DNA of 64,000 nucleotides from Culex pipiens pallens. Its lineage: Eukaryota > Arthropoda > Insecta > Diptera > Culicidae. Under the pieces are notes generated by a model. It saw only the letters and a program-made list of their open reading frames with translations. It was not told the DNA's origin and did no database searches. A program made the translations under genes and the position numbers. Positions 22,603-35,800 of this stretch are shown piece by piece; position 1 is the stretch's first letter; each line of letters begins with the position of its first letter. The stretch spans positions 6,055,601-6,119,600 of the forward strand of contig NC_068938.1 in NCBI RefSeq assembly GCF_016801865.2. Reading direction: 5' to 3'.

Positions 22603-23230
22603 CCACCTAAAGGTGGATTAAGTTACGTTTTTTCGAGAGAGAGAGCTTTCGAAACTCTGGAAATCGTTAGAAGCGAATCGCGGCGGCCTACTTTGTCGAG
22701 AGTAGAACCACCTTGCGGCGACGCTCGGCGGGGGTCGGTGAAGCAATGTGAGCAAATACCAGGTGACAATAAAATGTTCTCTTTTTTTGCGCTTGAACAC
22801 GCTTGGGGTAAATTCCAAGGAGGTTGTGAATTATGGCAAATTTATTGGCAACTTCCATGCCTGGAGCGGGAACGAATAAATTTTCTGATTTTAATTGAAA
22901 ATTTTCGCTCGCCGACTACGACGGAACTTTGTCGTTTTTCATTGGGTCGGGCCCGACGGCGGTGGCCAAGGTGGTATCGATTGGGGAAGGTGAGGTATCG
23001 TGATCGGGGTTCTTTTTGTGTGTGCGCTACTTGCGACGACGGGGTCATTAATAATAGTTTCGATAATTTGGAGCGAATTAGTTTCGAAATTTTGCTGCGG
23101 GTCATTGCGTTTACTGCTCGATTGGGGCTTTGTGAATTGTTTCCTCTACCGAGTTTTAGATTCAGTTAATGGCTCTTATTACATTTTTGTAGAATTTCCA
23201 ATGCTTCATGCGTGGTAAATGACAGTTATG
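22603..23230. other. Non-coding; open frame without support
   Basis: A 194-codon frame from 22585 overlaps the repeat end, has no family resemblance, and competes with frames on the other strand. I do not call a gene. Confidence 0.4.
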
Positions 23231-26200
23231 AATTTTTGTGCGATTTTTGAATTTCATTTTTTTTAATGCGAGACCATATCCATTCCCTATGTCAAAAGAA
23301 GTCATTAAAAATGGGTTTGTAAATGTATGAAATTCTATATCTTGCGAACCGATTTTCTGATCAATTTGGTGTCTTGGGCACAGTTGTAGGTTATGATTAG
23401 GACTCTTCGGAAAAAAAATATGTACGAGGAAAAAAAATCCGATTTTGTTATTTTACTTTGTATCACTAGAAATTTAATTGTCCAAATTCATTTTTTTAAA
23501 TTTTCGAAATATTTTGATGGAAAAGACATTTTTTGTGGTGCGTGATAGTGCAAAATCTGTTTTAGGAGTTATGAATTTTTGAAAACATTGTTTTTTTAGA
23601 AAACATCGAAAATTTGAACAAAAAATTATTACAAATATTTTTTTAAAGCAAAATAGAATTTGCAATCAAGAAGTTCGTAACATTTTATTTAATTATTGAT
23701 AAAGTGAACCATTTTCAAGGTTTATCTACTTTTAGGTATATTTTGAAAGGTTTTTTGAGTTTAAAAAATACTCTTAAAAAAACACCTGTGAAAAAAAGCT
23801 TAGAATTTTTATTTTTTTTTTGCTAAAATTTTCTCTCTTGTCTTGGAAACTATTTGTCCGATTTTCAATGTTAAAAACTGAAACTATTGAGATTTTTTAA
23901 ATGTATTATTTCAAATTTTTAAAATGAAGCTAATCTTTTTTTAAATGAATAATTTTCCTTATTTCATATTTTCGACCAAATTACACATTTTTTGGAATAT
24001 AATCATCAAAAAGATCAGAAAAAATTTCGCAAAAGTTTGAATTTTTAGCAGTGAAAATTGGACCGTAGTTTCCGTTTATTTTTTTTTTTAAAGGCTGTAT
24101 CTCAGAAATAAATTGCTTCATTTTCAAAGTTCCAGAGAAAAAATTATTGGAAATTTTCTCAGCTTTTCAAAAATATATTTTTTAACTTTCCTATAAATAT
24201 TTTTTTTACACTCAAAAAACAAAAAAAAATATTTAAATACCCTTTTTTATTACTACTTGTTTTTGAAAAATAAAATCAAGAAAAAAAGATTTCAATTTGA
24301 AATATTTCAAAATACTTTAATAAAAAAGCACACAAATTCAAATGTTGAAGAAATTGGATATTTCAGAACTCAAACATTTTAGATACTCAAATTTTAAAAT
24401 TTATTTTCAAGTTTTTATTTTAAACTCAAAAAACCACAATAAATTATATCTACATACCCATTTTATATGATTTTTTAAAGAAAATCAAGAAAAAAAAGTT
24501 TAATATGTTAGTTCAAAATGCTTAAATTAAAAAAACACAAATTCAACAGTTGAAAATTTTGGAAATCTCGTAACTCAAAAATTCAAAAAAAAGAAATAGA
24601 AAAAATCCGAACAAAACAAATATACTCAAAATTGAATTTTTTTAAAGATTTTTTTTAAACTCAAAAAACCATAAAAATCGAAATGTTCTATTTGCATGAC
24701 TTTTTTTTAATAAAAAATCAAGAAAAAATATTAAAATATGAAAGAATTCAAAATGCTTACATAAAAAAAAAAACAAATTCAAATGATGAAGAATTTGGAA
24801 ATTTAAGATCTCATAAGGCCGATGCAAATATTTAAAAAAAGTTTTTGTCCCGGGGCCCTGGCCGAGGTCAAGGGGGAGGGGGGAATAAAAAAAATAAAAA
24901 TTTAAATAACAAGCCATAGTCTTCACATTTAAATGAAAAAAGTGTTTTAAAATGCATTTTACACTAATTCAGTTGTTTTGCAATCATTAGTTTTCAAAAA
25001 AATCTAAGATCTGTCAAAAACAAAAATTGTATCGAAAAAAAAGATTTTGCATCGAAAATTTTCAAAAAATCTTAAGATTTTTTAATAAACCCAAACATGC
25101 TTAAAAATGATTCTAAACGCAGGAGAATGTATTTTAATTTGATTTCAGCTGGTTGCACTTCAATTTTCATTGAAATTTTGAAGTTTATTGTAAAAATATT
25201 TTTTTTGCCTCCTGATTTTTCGGGTCAATTTTGAAGGGGGAACTTTTAAAAATATTTGTACCAGCCTAAAGTTTAGAACAACGAATTTGGAATAGAAAAA
25301 ATAAAATAAAAATCAAAAATACTCAAATTTGAAACTCTATTAAATTCAATGGTTTTTAATTTTAGAATCTTTTTTTTCTGCTTTTTTCTCTTCCTTAATT
25401 TTTATAATTTTGTTATTTTTTTCATGTTTTTTCAGTCACTTTTTCAATTTTTTGCTTGTTTTTCACATTTTCTGCTATAGAATGGCACCATTATTTTTTA
25501 AATTGTAAAAAAATGAGTAGAGGCATATTCTGGGGCACTAGAAAAATTACTGCATACTTCTTTTTATTTAAAATATAGGAAATGTTAGTAAAAACACAGC
25601 CAAGTTGACCACTAAAAAAATAACTTTTTTTTTAAACATAGGCAAAGTCACATAAAACAAGTAAAACTTCCAACTCATAAATTTTCCTTAATTTTAAGAG
25701 TTCTTCTTTCCAATGGTTTTTTAAGATCATTTTTTTTTTAAATCGATCAAAGATTTTTTAAATCTAAGCCCGTCTAATGGCGGGGTTGGGTTGTAGAGGG
25801 TTAAATTCCTAAATTCTTATAATCCTAAATTTTCGAATTCCTTAATTCTAAAATTTAATTCTTGGTAAAAATCCAAATTTTGAGAAAATAAAAGAAGTTT
25901 TTATTCGACTATCCGAAGTTAAACTCATAATAATAATTGCTTGGATTTAATTTGTAGAATTTTTATAAATTTATAAGTCTATGGTTTAAAAATTAAGATT
26001 TGTTTAAGTCTTGTATTTTAGATTTTTTGCTGTACTTGTATTATTAAATTTCTAAAGTAATAGTTTTATTTAGCTAATTAAATTTTTTTTTATGATTTTT
26101 GAATTTTTGTATTTTACGATTCGTATACGATTCGAATTGAATTCTTGTCCAGTATTCGATTTAAACTGACTGGTTTATTCCCAAAAACTGGCCTACTTTG

Positions 26201-26735
26201 ATACCACAAAGTCATTTAGTTCGCTCCGTATTCCCACTGAAAGATAAACCCCAAAACACACTCTCAAGATGTCCCCATAATTTCACTGCCCGCTCTAAAC
26301 TTTACGACCAGACCATCATCTTCCAACATGTCGCAAGGGCGACGAGGGGACAATAACATCTTAATTTTAATACCACATCTCATCTTCTCTATGCTCTGGG
26401 GATAGTCGTTGTCACTATCTAAACACAAACCAAACCACAAACGGACCATCGCCAGCAATTCATTCCACTTCACAACCAAACCATCATCGTCTTAGTCGTA
26501 AAGAACAAAAGCATAAATCATATCTTGCCTCGACCAGACCATCAATTTCAATTGCTCACTTGGTGCGTCGTCTTCGTCGTCATAATCTGCGCCATGTTGG
26601 AAAATGGCGCCGGAAATGCGTTCAATGCAATCGATTGATCCTAGCAACCCTTGACGCGTGACACCCCCAGCGGGATTTCCAGCGGCTACTTTGTTGTTGA
26701 CTAACGAGTTTTTCCACTTTCCTCTCTTTTCACAG
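23231..26735. other. AT-rich intron with dispersed repeat copies
   Basis: Low-complexity AT-rich DNA upstream of the first recognised sick exon. It includes two dispersed repeats shared with other parts of the window: a TTTCTGATCRATTTGGTGTC family (23350-24200, also 33090-33195, 33590-33960 and 34400-34500) and a TGTTTTAAAATGCATTTTAC family (24935-25265, also 46393-46745 and 54182-54537). No exon seen. Confidence 0.6.
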
Positions 26736-26819
26736 GCCCACGTCGTGGCGGCCTTCGAGCAGAGTTTGTCCAACATGACGGGACGGCTGCAGTCGCTGAC
26801 GGCGACCACCGAGAAGAAG
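26736..26819 (+). CDS. sick: sick exon 1 in window
   Basis: 84 nt, phase 0 in and out. The acceptor follows a pyrimidine tract ending CTTTTCACAG; the donor is AAG|GTACAT. It encodes 28 residues starting AHVVAAFEQSL, heptad-like and part of the first coiled coil. It is the first coding exon I can find in the window; no exon is recognisable in the 26.7 kb upstream. Confidence 0.85.
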
Positions 26820-29800
26820 GTACATAACCTCAAAGCGTTTCCTTTAATTTTGAAAAAAAAAACTAATCGCTGATTTTTATCTCACAGGACAGCGAAATCC
26901 TGGACATGCGGCAGACGATCGAGCTGCTGCGCAAGCAGTCGATCCAGGCCGGCCTCACTACCGCCCATATGCAGAGTATGGGCGTGCAAGTGAACGGGCA
27001 GGTCAACGGGAACGGCGTAAGTGGTGTCCCGCTAGCGACGTTTAAAGGGGGGAGCGCTACAAATGTTTTGCTTTTACTAATCTTGCAGATTCCAACGGAA
27101 CAGATGACGGTGACGCAGGTGCCTGCGGGCGCGGAGATGCAACGGCATCATAGCTCCGAGTCTATGTGCTCGTTGAACTCGGTCAGCTCGGGCTGTTCGG
27201 CGCAGGACAAGAAGAAGAAGAAGGGATGGGTGAGAAGGAGTTTGAATGTTTTGGTTTGTGAATCGCTAAATTAACACTATTCTTTCGATTTTAGCTTCGA
27301 AGCTCCTTCACGAAAGCGTTCTCCCGCAACGCGAAGATCTCCAAAACAAATCGTCACGTGACGAGTCAGTCGTCGAATCTGGACGCGAGCGGAGCGGACC
27401 GGACCGGGAACGGTCACCGGCACCATCATCACCACCATCACAATGGAAGCAACAATGGAGGCGCTGCAGTAAATGGGGACAAGGTTCCGAAGGTGGCCGC
27501 TGCAGGGCAGCTGCCGCCACCGTCGCCTACCAAGAACGGCAGTCCGCACAAGACGGTCACGCTGGTCGATAATGGTGGGTGTCTTGGATAAGTGAAAAGC
27601 GTTCCCGGTCACTGAATATTGTATTTTGCTCTCTTTTTTAGCGAAACCAATCGATGCGATCGACAAGAACGGTATCCAGATGGTGGAAGAGCTTAAGAAG
27701 CAACTCCGCGAGAAGGACCTGGCCCTGACGGATACCCGTCTGGAGTGGCTCAGCTCAAAGTCGCAGGTCGAGCTCATGCAGGACATGATGGATAAGATGC
27801 ACCAGGAGATGATGGCGCTCAAGCAGAACAATGAAAGACTGGAACGGATGGCGAGGACGCGGTCCCTCGCTGGGTCGGAGGTTTCCCTGGGGCCGGTCAG
27901 CCCAAGTGGGTCCATGGGCGAACCCCGGCGGTATAGCCTGGCCACGGACAACGGAATGTCCCGTCCTCCCCTAGACCTGCCCCAGAATCTTGACGAGACG
28001 GAAGAGGACAACATCCCGCCGGCACCGGCGCCGGAACCTCCACCAGCTCCCCTCAGTCCGGCAATTATCGCCAAACTGTCCCCGACGATCGAGCGGGCCG
28101 CCCTCGTCAACGAGATTCTAACGACTCCGGCGGAAGACGTGGCCGATCCGGTGGACGGCAAGAAGATCGCCATCGCGGTCTACCTCGGCCAGGCCGAGTC
28201 CTTCGTCCGGTACGCCGAAGAAATGAACGAATGTGATAACAGCTACTGCCAATCCGGCGACGAGCCGTCGGAAAAGTCAGCGACCGAGAACGGCGACAAG
28301 AGTCGAAAGTCGTTCTCGGGCGCCTCCCCGCCCGGAGATGGAAACTCTAGTCCGAACGAGTTCACCATCGCGTACACGTACATCTCCGGCAAAACGACCT
28401 GGCAGAACCTGGACTACATCGTCCGGAAGACCTTCAAGGACTACCTGGGCAAGATCGACCCCGGAACGAACCTCGGGCTCAACACGGACTCCATCACCTC
28501 GTACCACCTCGGAGAGGCGAAACGAGGCCCCGAGATGGGCTTCCCGGAACTCCTTCCCTGCGGCTACATCATCGGCAACGTCCGGTCCCTGTACATCTGC
28601 CTGCAGGGCGTCGGCAGCCTCGCCTTCGAGAGTCTCATACTGCGGAACATTGTCCACCGGTACATCTCGCTCCTGACCGAGCACCGCCGGTTAATTCTGT
28701 GCGGTCCCAGCGGCACCGGCAAGTCCTACCTGGCCCGAAAGCTGGCCGAATTCCTGGTCGCCCGTTCCGGCCGTGACAACCCGGCCGAGGCGATCGCCAC
28801 CTTCAAGTGAGTCCCAAACATAACCTCAAAATATCCCAAACATAACCTAACAATTGTTCAATTTTGTAGCGTTGACCACAAGTCCTCCAAGGAGCTGCAG
28901 CAGTACCTCGGACACATCGCCGAGCAGGCCTCGATGTCGGAGGGAGCGGTGGAGGAGCTGCCGGCTGTGATAATCCTCGACAATCTGCACCATGCGTCCG
29001 CGCTGGGCGATGTGTTTTCGTGCCTGCTGAGCGCGACGGCGGCCAAGCTGCCGTGCATCATTGGGACGATGTCGCAGGCGACGTGCAACACGACGAACCT
29101 GCAGCTGCACCATAACTTCCGATGGGTGAGTACAAAAATACGAACATACAAAAATACAAAAATACAAAAATACAAAAATACAAAAATACAAAAATACAAA
29201 AATACAAAAATACAAAAATACAAAAATACAAAAATACAAAAATACAAAAATACAAAAATACAAAAATACAAAAATACAAAAATACAAAAATACAAAAATA
29301 CAAAAATACAAAAATACAAAAATACAAAAATACAAAAATACAAAAATACAAAAATACAAAAATACAAAAATACGCAACATTGGGGCAAAATGCACCGGGT
29401 AAAAGCAGTTTTCACTAGTCACCACTAGATGACCCGCTGTTTTTACAAAGGAGCTTCACAGCGGTGCATTTTGCCCGACTACGCTTTTTCAAGAAAATTT
29501 AATTATAAATTCAATTTTTGATATTTTTGGACTCATCTATCTACAGAATGAATCAAGATTATGGCAGAAACTATCTACCCCAAAACTTAAAATGTCAATA
29601 AATACTTTTTATATTGTCCAAAAATCATAATGAAAGTTCAATGAAAATTAGATCGTAGTATACGAAGCTCATTTTCTTCAGCTTGGTTTAGCAACAATAA
29701 GCTTCCAATTTCTATGATTTTTTTCCCGGACAATTCTTCCAAATACCGAGAAAAAGAGGGGGTGCATTTTGGCCCGGGGGTGCATATTACCCCCTCTCCC

Positions 29801-32800
29801 CCTAAATGTTATTTTTGCAATTTAACAATTTCACAAAGGATATGTATTTTCAAAAATACTGGGAAATTTACCACAGCATAATTTTATCCAAAATTGTTGA
29901 TCCACGGTGTTTAAAATGTCATAGTGTGCCATATAGAGGATTGAAAAAATAATGTTGGGAGTCTATTGGATAAGAAGCAACTTATTCATGAAATAATTTA
30001 TGTTGCTGGATTTTTATGACAAATTGTTCAAGGAAATATTTTTTTATGACGTATTGAGGTTTTCAGTTTGGATTGTGGGGTTTTAAAACTTTTTTTCGGG
30101 ATCAATTATTGGCCAAATGTGTTATTTAAGGTATCTTGAGGCATATTCATAATAAATTTTATGGATATGAAGATGAACCCATCGATTTTCATCGACTTTT
30201 CTGATGAAAAATCCCAAAACAATCCTATTGAATCGAAAAAAAATCTTGTAAAAAATGTTGCCCGAAACCCCCGACGATCTCGCGTAAGAAGGTGAGTTTC
30301 GGAATTATGTTTGTAAAGAAGACATCTATCCATATTTGGAAAGGATTTTTATTTTTCAAACTAAAATTCTAGCTATTCGTTTTGCTGATATGGCTTATTT
30401 AGCTATATTTGACAGTCGACTCACTGACTGTAGATCTTCTCGATATCAATATTGCTCCAGCTGTCAATACATTTTTAAGTCCCTTCAAGAAGCATGCCAT
30501 GATTTTTCGTTCTATAATGTGATTCCTCTCGCTCTCGACGGTCCCTTCAAAATCCACAACGAGAGATTCCACTGTACTTTTAGTGAGTTTCTCTTTTAAT
30601 ATTAAATTTGAAAAAAAAACCTAGCCTCAATACAAATTTTTCAAAAAATGATTTATAAATTCATTACTATGCCTAATCAGTTCCTGGTTTTGCGGTGAAA
30701 ATTCAGTTTCAGAATACATTTTCTTCTCAGCCACTGTTTTCACAATCAGGGGGATTGTACGTTTGAAATTCACCGCATTCGCTACGGAGTCGACAAAGTT
30801 TCTGGTTTCCGCCACAAAAGAATTTTTCCGTGGATATTGTTGTTCAGCCCACCACAAAAAGGGCGCCTTCGGACCGTGTATGTACTTGACGGTAGAAACG
30901 ATCCAATTTGAAAAATGGGTCACGTCCAAAAACATTGCGTAGTGCTTTGTGTGAAAGGATTTTGGTGCATAGAAAACTGGAGATGCCAGCTCGAAAAGTG
31001 CGCCTGCCAGGAACCAGCTATTTCCACGTTGGACGAAGAGGCCGGTTCCGACGTCCAGCTCGGATGGTCCAGTTCCATTTCTCGTGCCGGCGCAGTATAG
31101 TTCTGCGTTGAAGGTTGCCACACACAAACTGAGATGGTCTTTGAGACATTTACTTTTTTTTACAATCGGCATGACCATTTCTTCTGGTTGGTCACCGTAC
31201 TTGTGTTGTCCGTGGGACACAAGGTAGCCATTTTGGTTGACAATTGACGAGAAAGAGGAATCTTCGGGTGGTCTCAAACAAATTGGCTGCACGTACTTTG
31301 TGAACTGGATGCGCCCTTTCAGCTTGAGTATCGCCAGGTTTCGTGTGTGCGGGATTTGCTGAGCGCTCGTGAACTCTTTCTCGATTGGGAATTCTTGGGT
31401 AAATTCGTCGGATATGCCAACGGCTGGATATCCCACCCGGACACGGTAGGATTCGGGATCTTTTTGATAACAATATATGAAAGCATGTACCGTCAGGACG
31501 ATTTGATTGGATAGAATTGTCACATCGTAGGAGTTGCAATCTTTGTTAGAAAACGATGGATTTTTCAGATATGCAGTTCCGTGCCAAGGCCATCTGGTTC
31601 GTGTCGTTGTTTCATCCTGCTGGTGGCCACAAACATATTCTGAAATTGAATTTATCAGTAGAAATAATCATCACACCTCACCGTCAACTCACGTGATATA
31701 TCTTCTCCAAATTGCATGCCAGTGATCTGACTGATCCACGGTAGATACGTTTGAACGTTGGAAAATGCTCCATAACCATCACTTCTGCAATGTCCGGTTG
31801 CATTTCCAGCCGAAAACGACAATACTCCAATCTGAGACCAGGAACATCCGCCATCAGTGCATCTCTGTACGACCAATCCTCCCCCACTGTCTCCATTGCA
31901 GACACTTGTACCATTCTGATGTCCGGCACAAATCATTCCAGTATCCAACGCCCCGCCAAAAACATCTCGATTACTTTGCAAACAATTCAGCGTACTGATG
32001 ATCGGCATACTGGCCGTCTTCAAAACCTCCGAAATGTCCTCAACTTCTGTCCTCCCCCATCCGGGAACAGTTCCAATCACCCTGTTCGGTATTTCCTCAA
32101 AATTCAAACAGATCGGCTGCACAAAGTTCGTGTACTCCACGTTACTTCCAAGCTCCAGCAGAGCCACGTCGTTCTTCAACCCAACCCAAGGAACTTCCGA
32201 GGGAACCGTGTGAATGCCATAAACCGAGTGCTGTTGAACGTTCGGACCGATGAACTCCTTATCGTGCAGTCCCAGAAACACCTTCACCAAACTCGCTCGA
32301 ATCTCGTACCCATCCTCACCCCTCGTACAATGCGCCGCGGTCAGTACGAAGCTCGCGCTTATCAAGCTCCCCCCGCAAGCGTAATCCGTACGCACCTTGG
32401 ACTTTCGGTGGAAGATGGCCACGTGCCACGGAAACTGTCCCGGGTAGGAGCCGTACCCGCGGACGATCAGCTCGCGTGTTTTGACCTTCTGAAGGCCACA
32501 TTTTTCCGGCTCGCAGGAAGCGTTAGCGAATAAAAGTATGAACAACGCTAGGATTCGCATCATTCGGAACAGTTTTGCAGGCTGTGCTCGGCTGATAAGT
32601 GCAGAAGAACGACTGGCCGAGATTGACTCGTGACGAGCTCTGGCAACTGATTGTGGTAGCAAATCGTGGATCAGCTGTCGGTTGAATGTTCCAATAAAAA
32701 TTGTTCTATTTTTACATTCCTGGTTACGTCTTTTTCATAAATTTGTCTAAGAATATAATATATTGCGTTTTGACATAGAACAATCCCATTAAGAAAAATT

Positions 32801-35800
32801 ATTTATGTTTCTTATCAAATAAATTGTTGCACACATACTGGAATGATTGCACGGACCTACAATTTGTTGTGCATTATCAATAACTGTTTTGCCTCTTTTC
32901 AAATAAATGCCCCATTAGGGTGACAAGAAAAAAAATGAAAATTTTGGAAAATCTTTAGAGATAGAAAAAAAAATTCACGAATTTTTCATGTGTTGAAATT
33001 GAAAATCGGACCAATATTTGCTGAGATATGGTCATTAGAAAATGGTGGGTTGTTTTGGTGAGATAAAGAAAACTTCAATTTTCGTGTTTCTTTTTCTTAA
33101 AAAGGCTCTATCTCAGCAACCCGAGGTCCAATCTTCAATGTCTCTTAGACAATTTCAGAGCAAATTTTCTGAACCTTTCAAAAAAAAAATATTTTTAGAA
33201 ACGGTCACTCATGGTCACTATTTTTAAAAATTGAAAAACTGCAAATATTTCGCTAAAATCAAACTTTCGGTGGTTATATCTTGAAAACGGCACCATTTAT
33301 CAAAAAATCTGTAGAGTACTTTTCAATTGCAAATTCAATTTTGCATTAAAAAATAATGTCAAACTTGGTTTTGCATGAAACTTCGATTTTTTTTTCAAAA
33401 ATTCACAACTCTGCGGCAGATTTTTGACCATGTTTCTCTATGGCTCAAAAGTTGCGGTTATTTGTCCCCTAAAACATATAAAAAAATCTCGAAAATCAAA
33501 AAATACGTACTTTGGGAAATTGAGTTTTAGTGAAAAAAAAGTTGATTAAAAAATCTGCAAATTTTGTTTCCGTGTACCTATTTTTTTCCTCAAAAGTCCT
33601 CAACAATACCTACAACTTTGCCGAAGACACCAAATTGATCAGAAAATTCACTCAAAAGTTACAGCTGTTTGAATATTTACATACCATTTTTGTATGGACA
33701 GCAGCCAACATTGTATGGAGACTTGTATGGATAAACCAATCACACACACACAAAGTTTGAGCCAAATCAAAAAATACAAATAAAATCCATTTCCGGTTTT
33801 GGTAGAGAATTGCTCACAAGTCTCTATAAAATTTTGAAAATTTGTATTTTTAGAAGGGATTTTCTGATCGATTTGGTGTCTTTGGCAAAGATGTTGATTA
33901 TGATTAGGAATTTTGGAAAAAATAGGTACACGAATAAAATCTGATTTTTTAACTGTTCACCTAAAATTTTAATTCCCAAAATATTTATATTTTTCAATTT
34001 TTAATTTTATTTATATGTTTTTGGGGACTGAAATTACAGTTTTTTAAAGCTACTTTTATGCATGCATTTTTCGGACTCGTTTCGTTTTTTTGCACTTAAA
34101 AAAAAACTTTTTGAATGTATTGGTCCAATTTGCAATGTTAAAAAACGAAACCTTTGCAAAATTTTCTTATCACTTCAATAAAAATATGTAAAAAATTGTA
34201 TAATTGGGTCTTAACTATGACATTAGTAAAATTATCTGTTTGTAGTCGTTTCCAAACATAAAGCTTGTTTTTAAACTGTCAAATTATTGTTGCTGAAAAG
34301 ATCAGAAAATTTCAAACATTAAACATTGCCGGGATGTCGGCAGTTGGAATTTACCGACTATTTAGGTGACTCTTAGAAAAAATCATTTTCATCGATTCGA
34401 ATTCTTTGTGAGGCTGTATCTCTAAAACAAATTTCCCGATTTTGAAAGTTCCAGAGAGAAAATGGTGAGAAATTTTCTCAGCTTTTCGAAAATATTTTTT
34501 TTTTGTGTTGCATAGAAAATTTTTTCGTCATTACTAAGATATGTTTTAAGTATAATGTTTGAAAAGCAACTGGACTGGTGTAAAACTCATTTTGTAAAAC
34601 TTTTTTTTATTCAAGGGTTCAAATTATGGCTTGAAATTAAATTTTAAGCATGAGATAAAAAAAAAACATTCTTCCAATCAGATTTGCGTCATTATTTGTT
34701 ATTCTTAAAATTGTCTTAACTATTTGCTAATTAATAAATTTTGATTTTTTAAAAGAGCATGAGCATGAGCATGAGCATGAGAGATCACCCATGGTTGCCC
34801 CTCCGTTGCTGAACAGAACCGTAATATCCTTTCAGCACTACTGATCATAGGCTTCGACGATCTAGTGGTGTTTCTCTTATCAACAGCATGTATGAATGCG
34901 CTGAAAAGATAAAACACCATGATTGCTAAAGCAAGATCAGTTGCGAATAGGTAACAGTCATTGGCCACCAACGGCGCCCGCCATGTCAGTTTGTAGATCT
35001 CGATTTTAAGGGACGGGAATGTTAGTTAGCGCAGGTTGCTACTAGGGCAGCTGATTTACTCTGTGCTTACACCCCACAAGCGCCAGGAACCTGAAAATTG
35101 GTTAGTAGGATAGGGTGTTTGGTCAGGATTCATCATAGAAGATGATGATGCGACCCAAAATCATAGTGTTTGTTGAAAGGTATTATGTTTTATTCTCAAG
35201 GCAAGCAATCGGATGCTGCGGATGAGACATTTCCCGTTTAACTGTTGTTAAATTTTTAATGAAATGGTTTAATCTTAGACAGCCGGCTGTGGAAAGATAA
35301 AACCAAATAATATTTGTTTATAGTATGAGGTGTTAAACGCAATGCTGCAATGATAGCGTAGTCTGATTTTTAATTATATAATCATTTAGTTCATGAATTT
35401 GTTACGGAATAGACGCGACGAACTCAATCATCAAGTGCCTTCCTATCTTCTTTCTATTAGCTAGATTAGGTATTGATTTTCGTTGCCTCTCGAGCTACGA
35501 TGCTATGGAGAGGGCTTAACACACAAACAACCGACGTCGAGCCCTCCGAGCTACGGAGCTATGGGAAGGTCTTTTCAACACAAAAAAGACTAGCGCACCA
35601 CACGACGTTCTTGATGAATCAAAATAATTTTGTTACGCGATAAACCTAACGAACTCGGATCGTTTTTATCGAAAACTATATCACAATTCACGACAAAAAT
35701 GCGAAACAAAAGGCACACACAAAAAAAAAATCACTTTTCACTCCGAATATTTTTTTACGACCACGCGCTCCCTTTGCCAATTATGCACTGATGCGCTGCA

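Noticed and set aside
22585..23169. 194-codon frame
   Set aside because: Starts in a repeat terminus, has no recognisable domain and competes with antisense frames; no splice context.
28233..28684. Arg/Ser-rich 147-codon frame and antisense 135-codon frame
   Set aside because: Shadows of the GC-rich navigator exon 5 in other frames.
28847..29425. Open frames of about 190 codons on both strands with KYKNTKIQ or FLYFCIFV repeats
   Set aside because: They read through the intronic 8-mer array next to the splice donor; real exon 6 ends at 29125.
31751..32533. 260-codon plus-strand frame
   Set aside because: Antisense shadow of the protease domain; no family resemblance.
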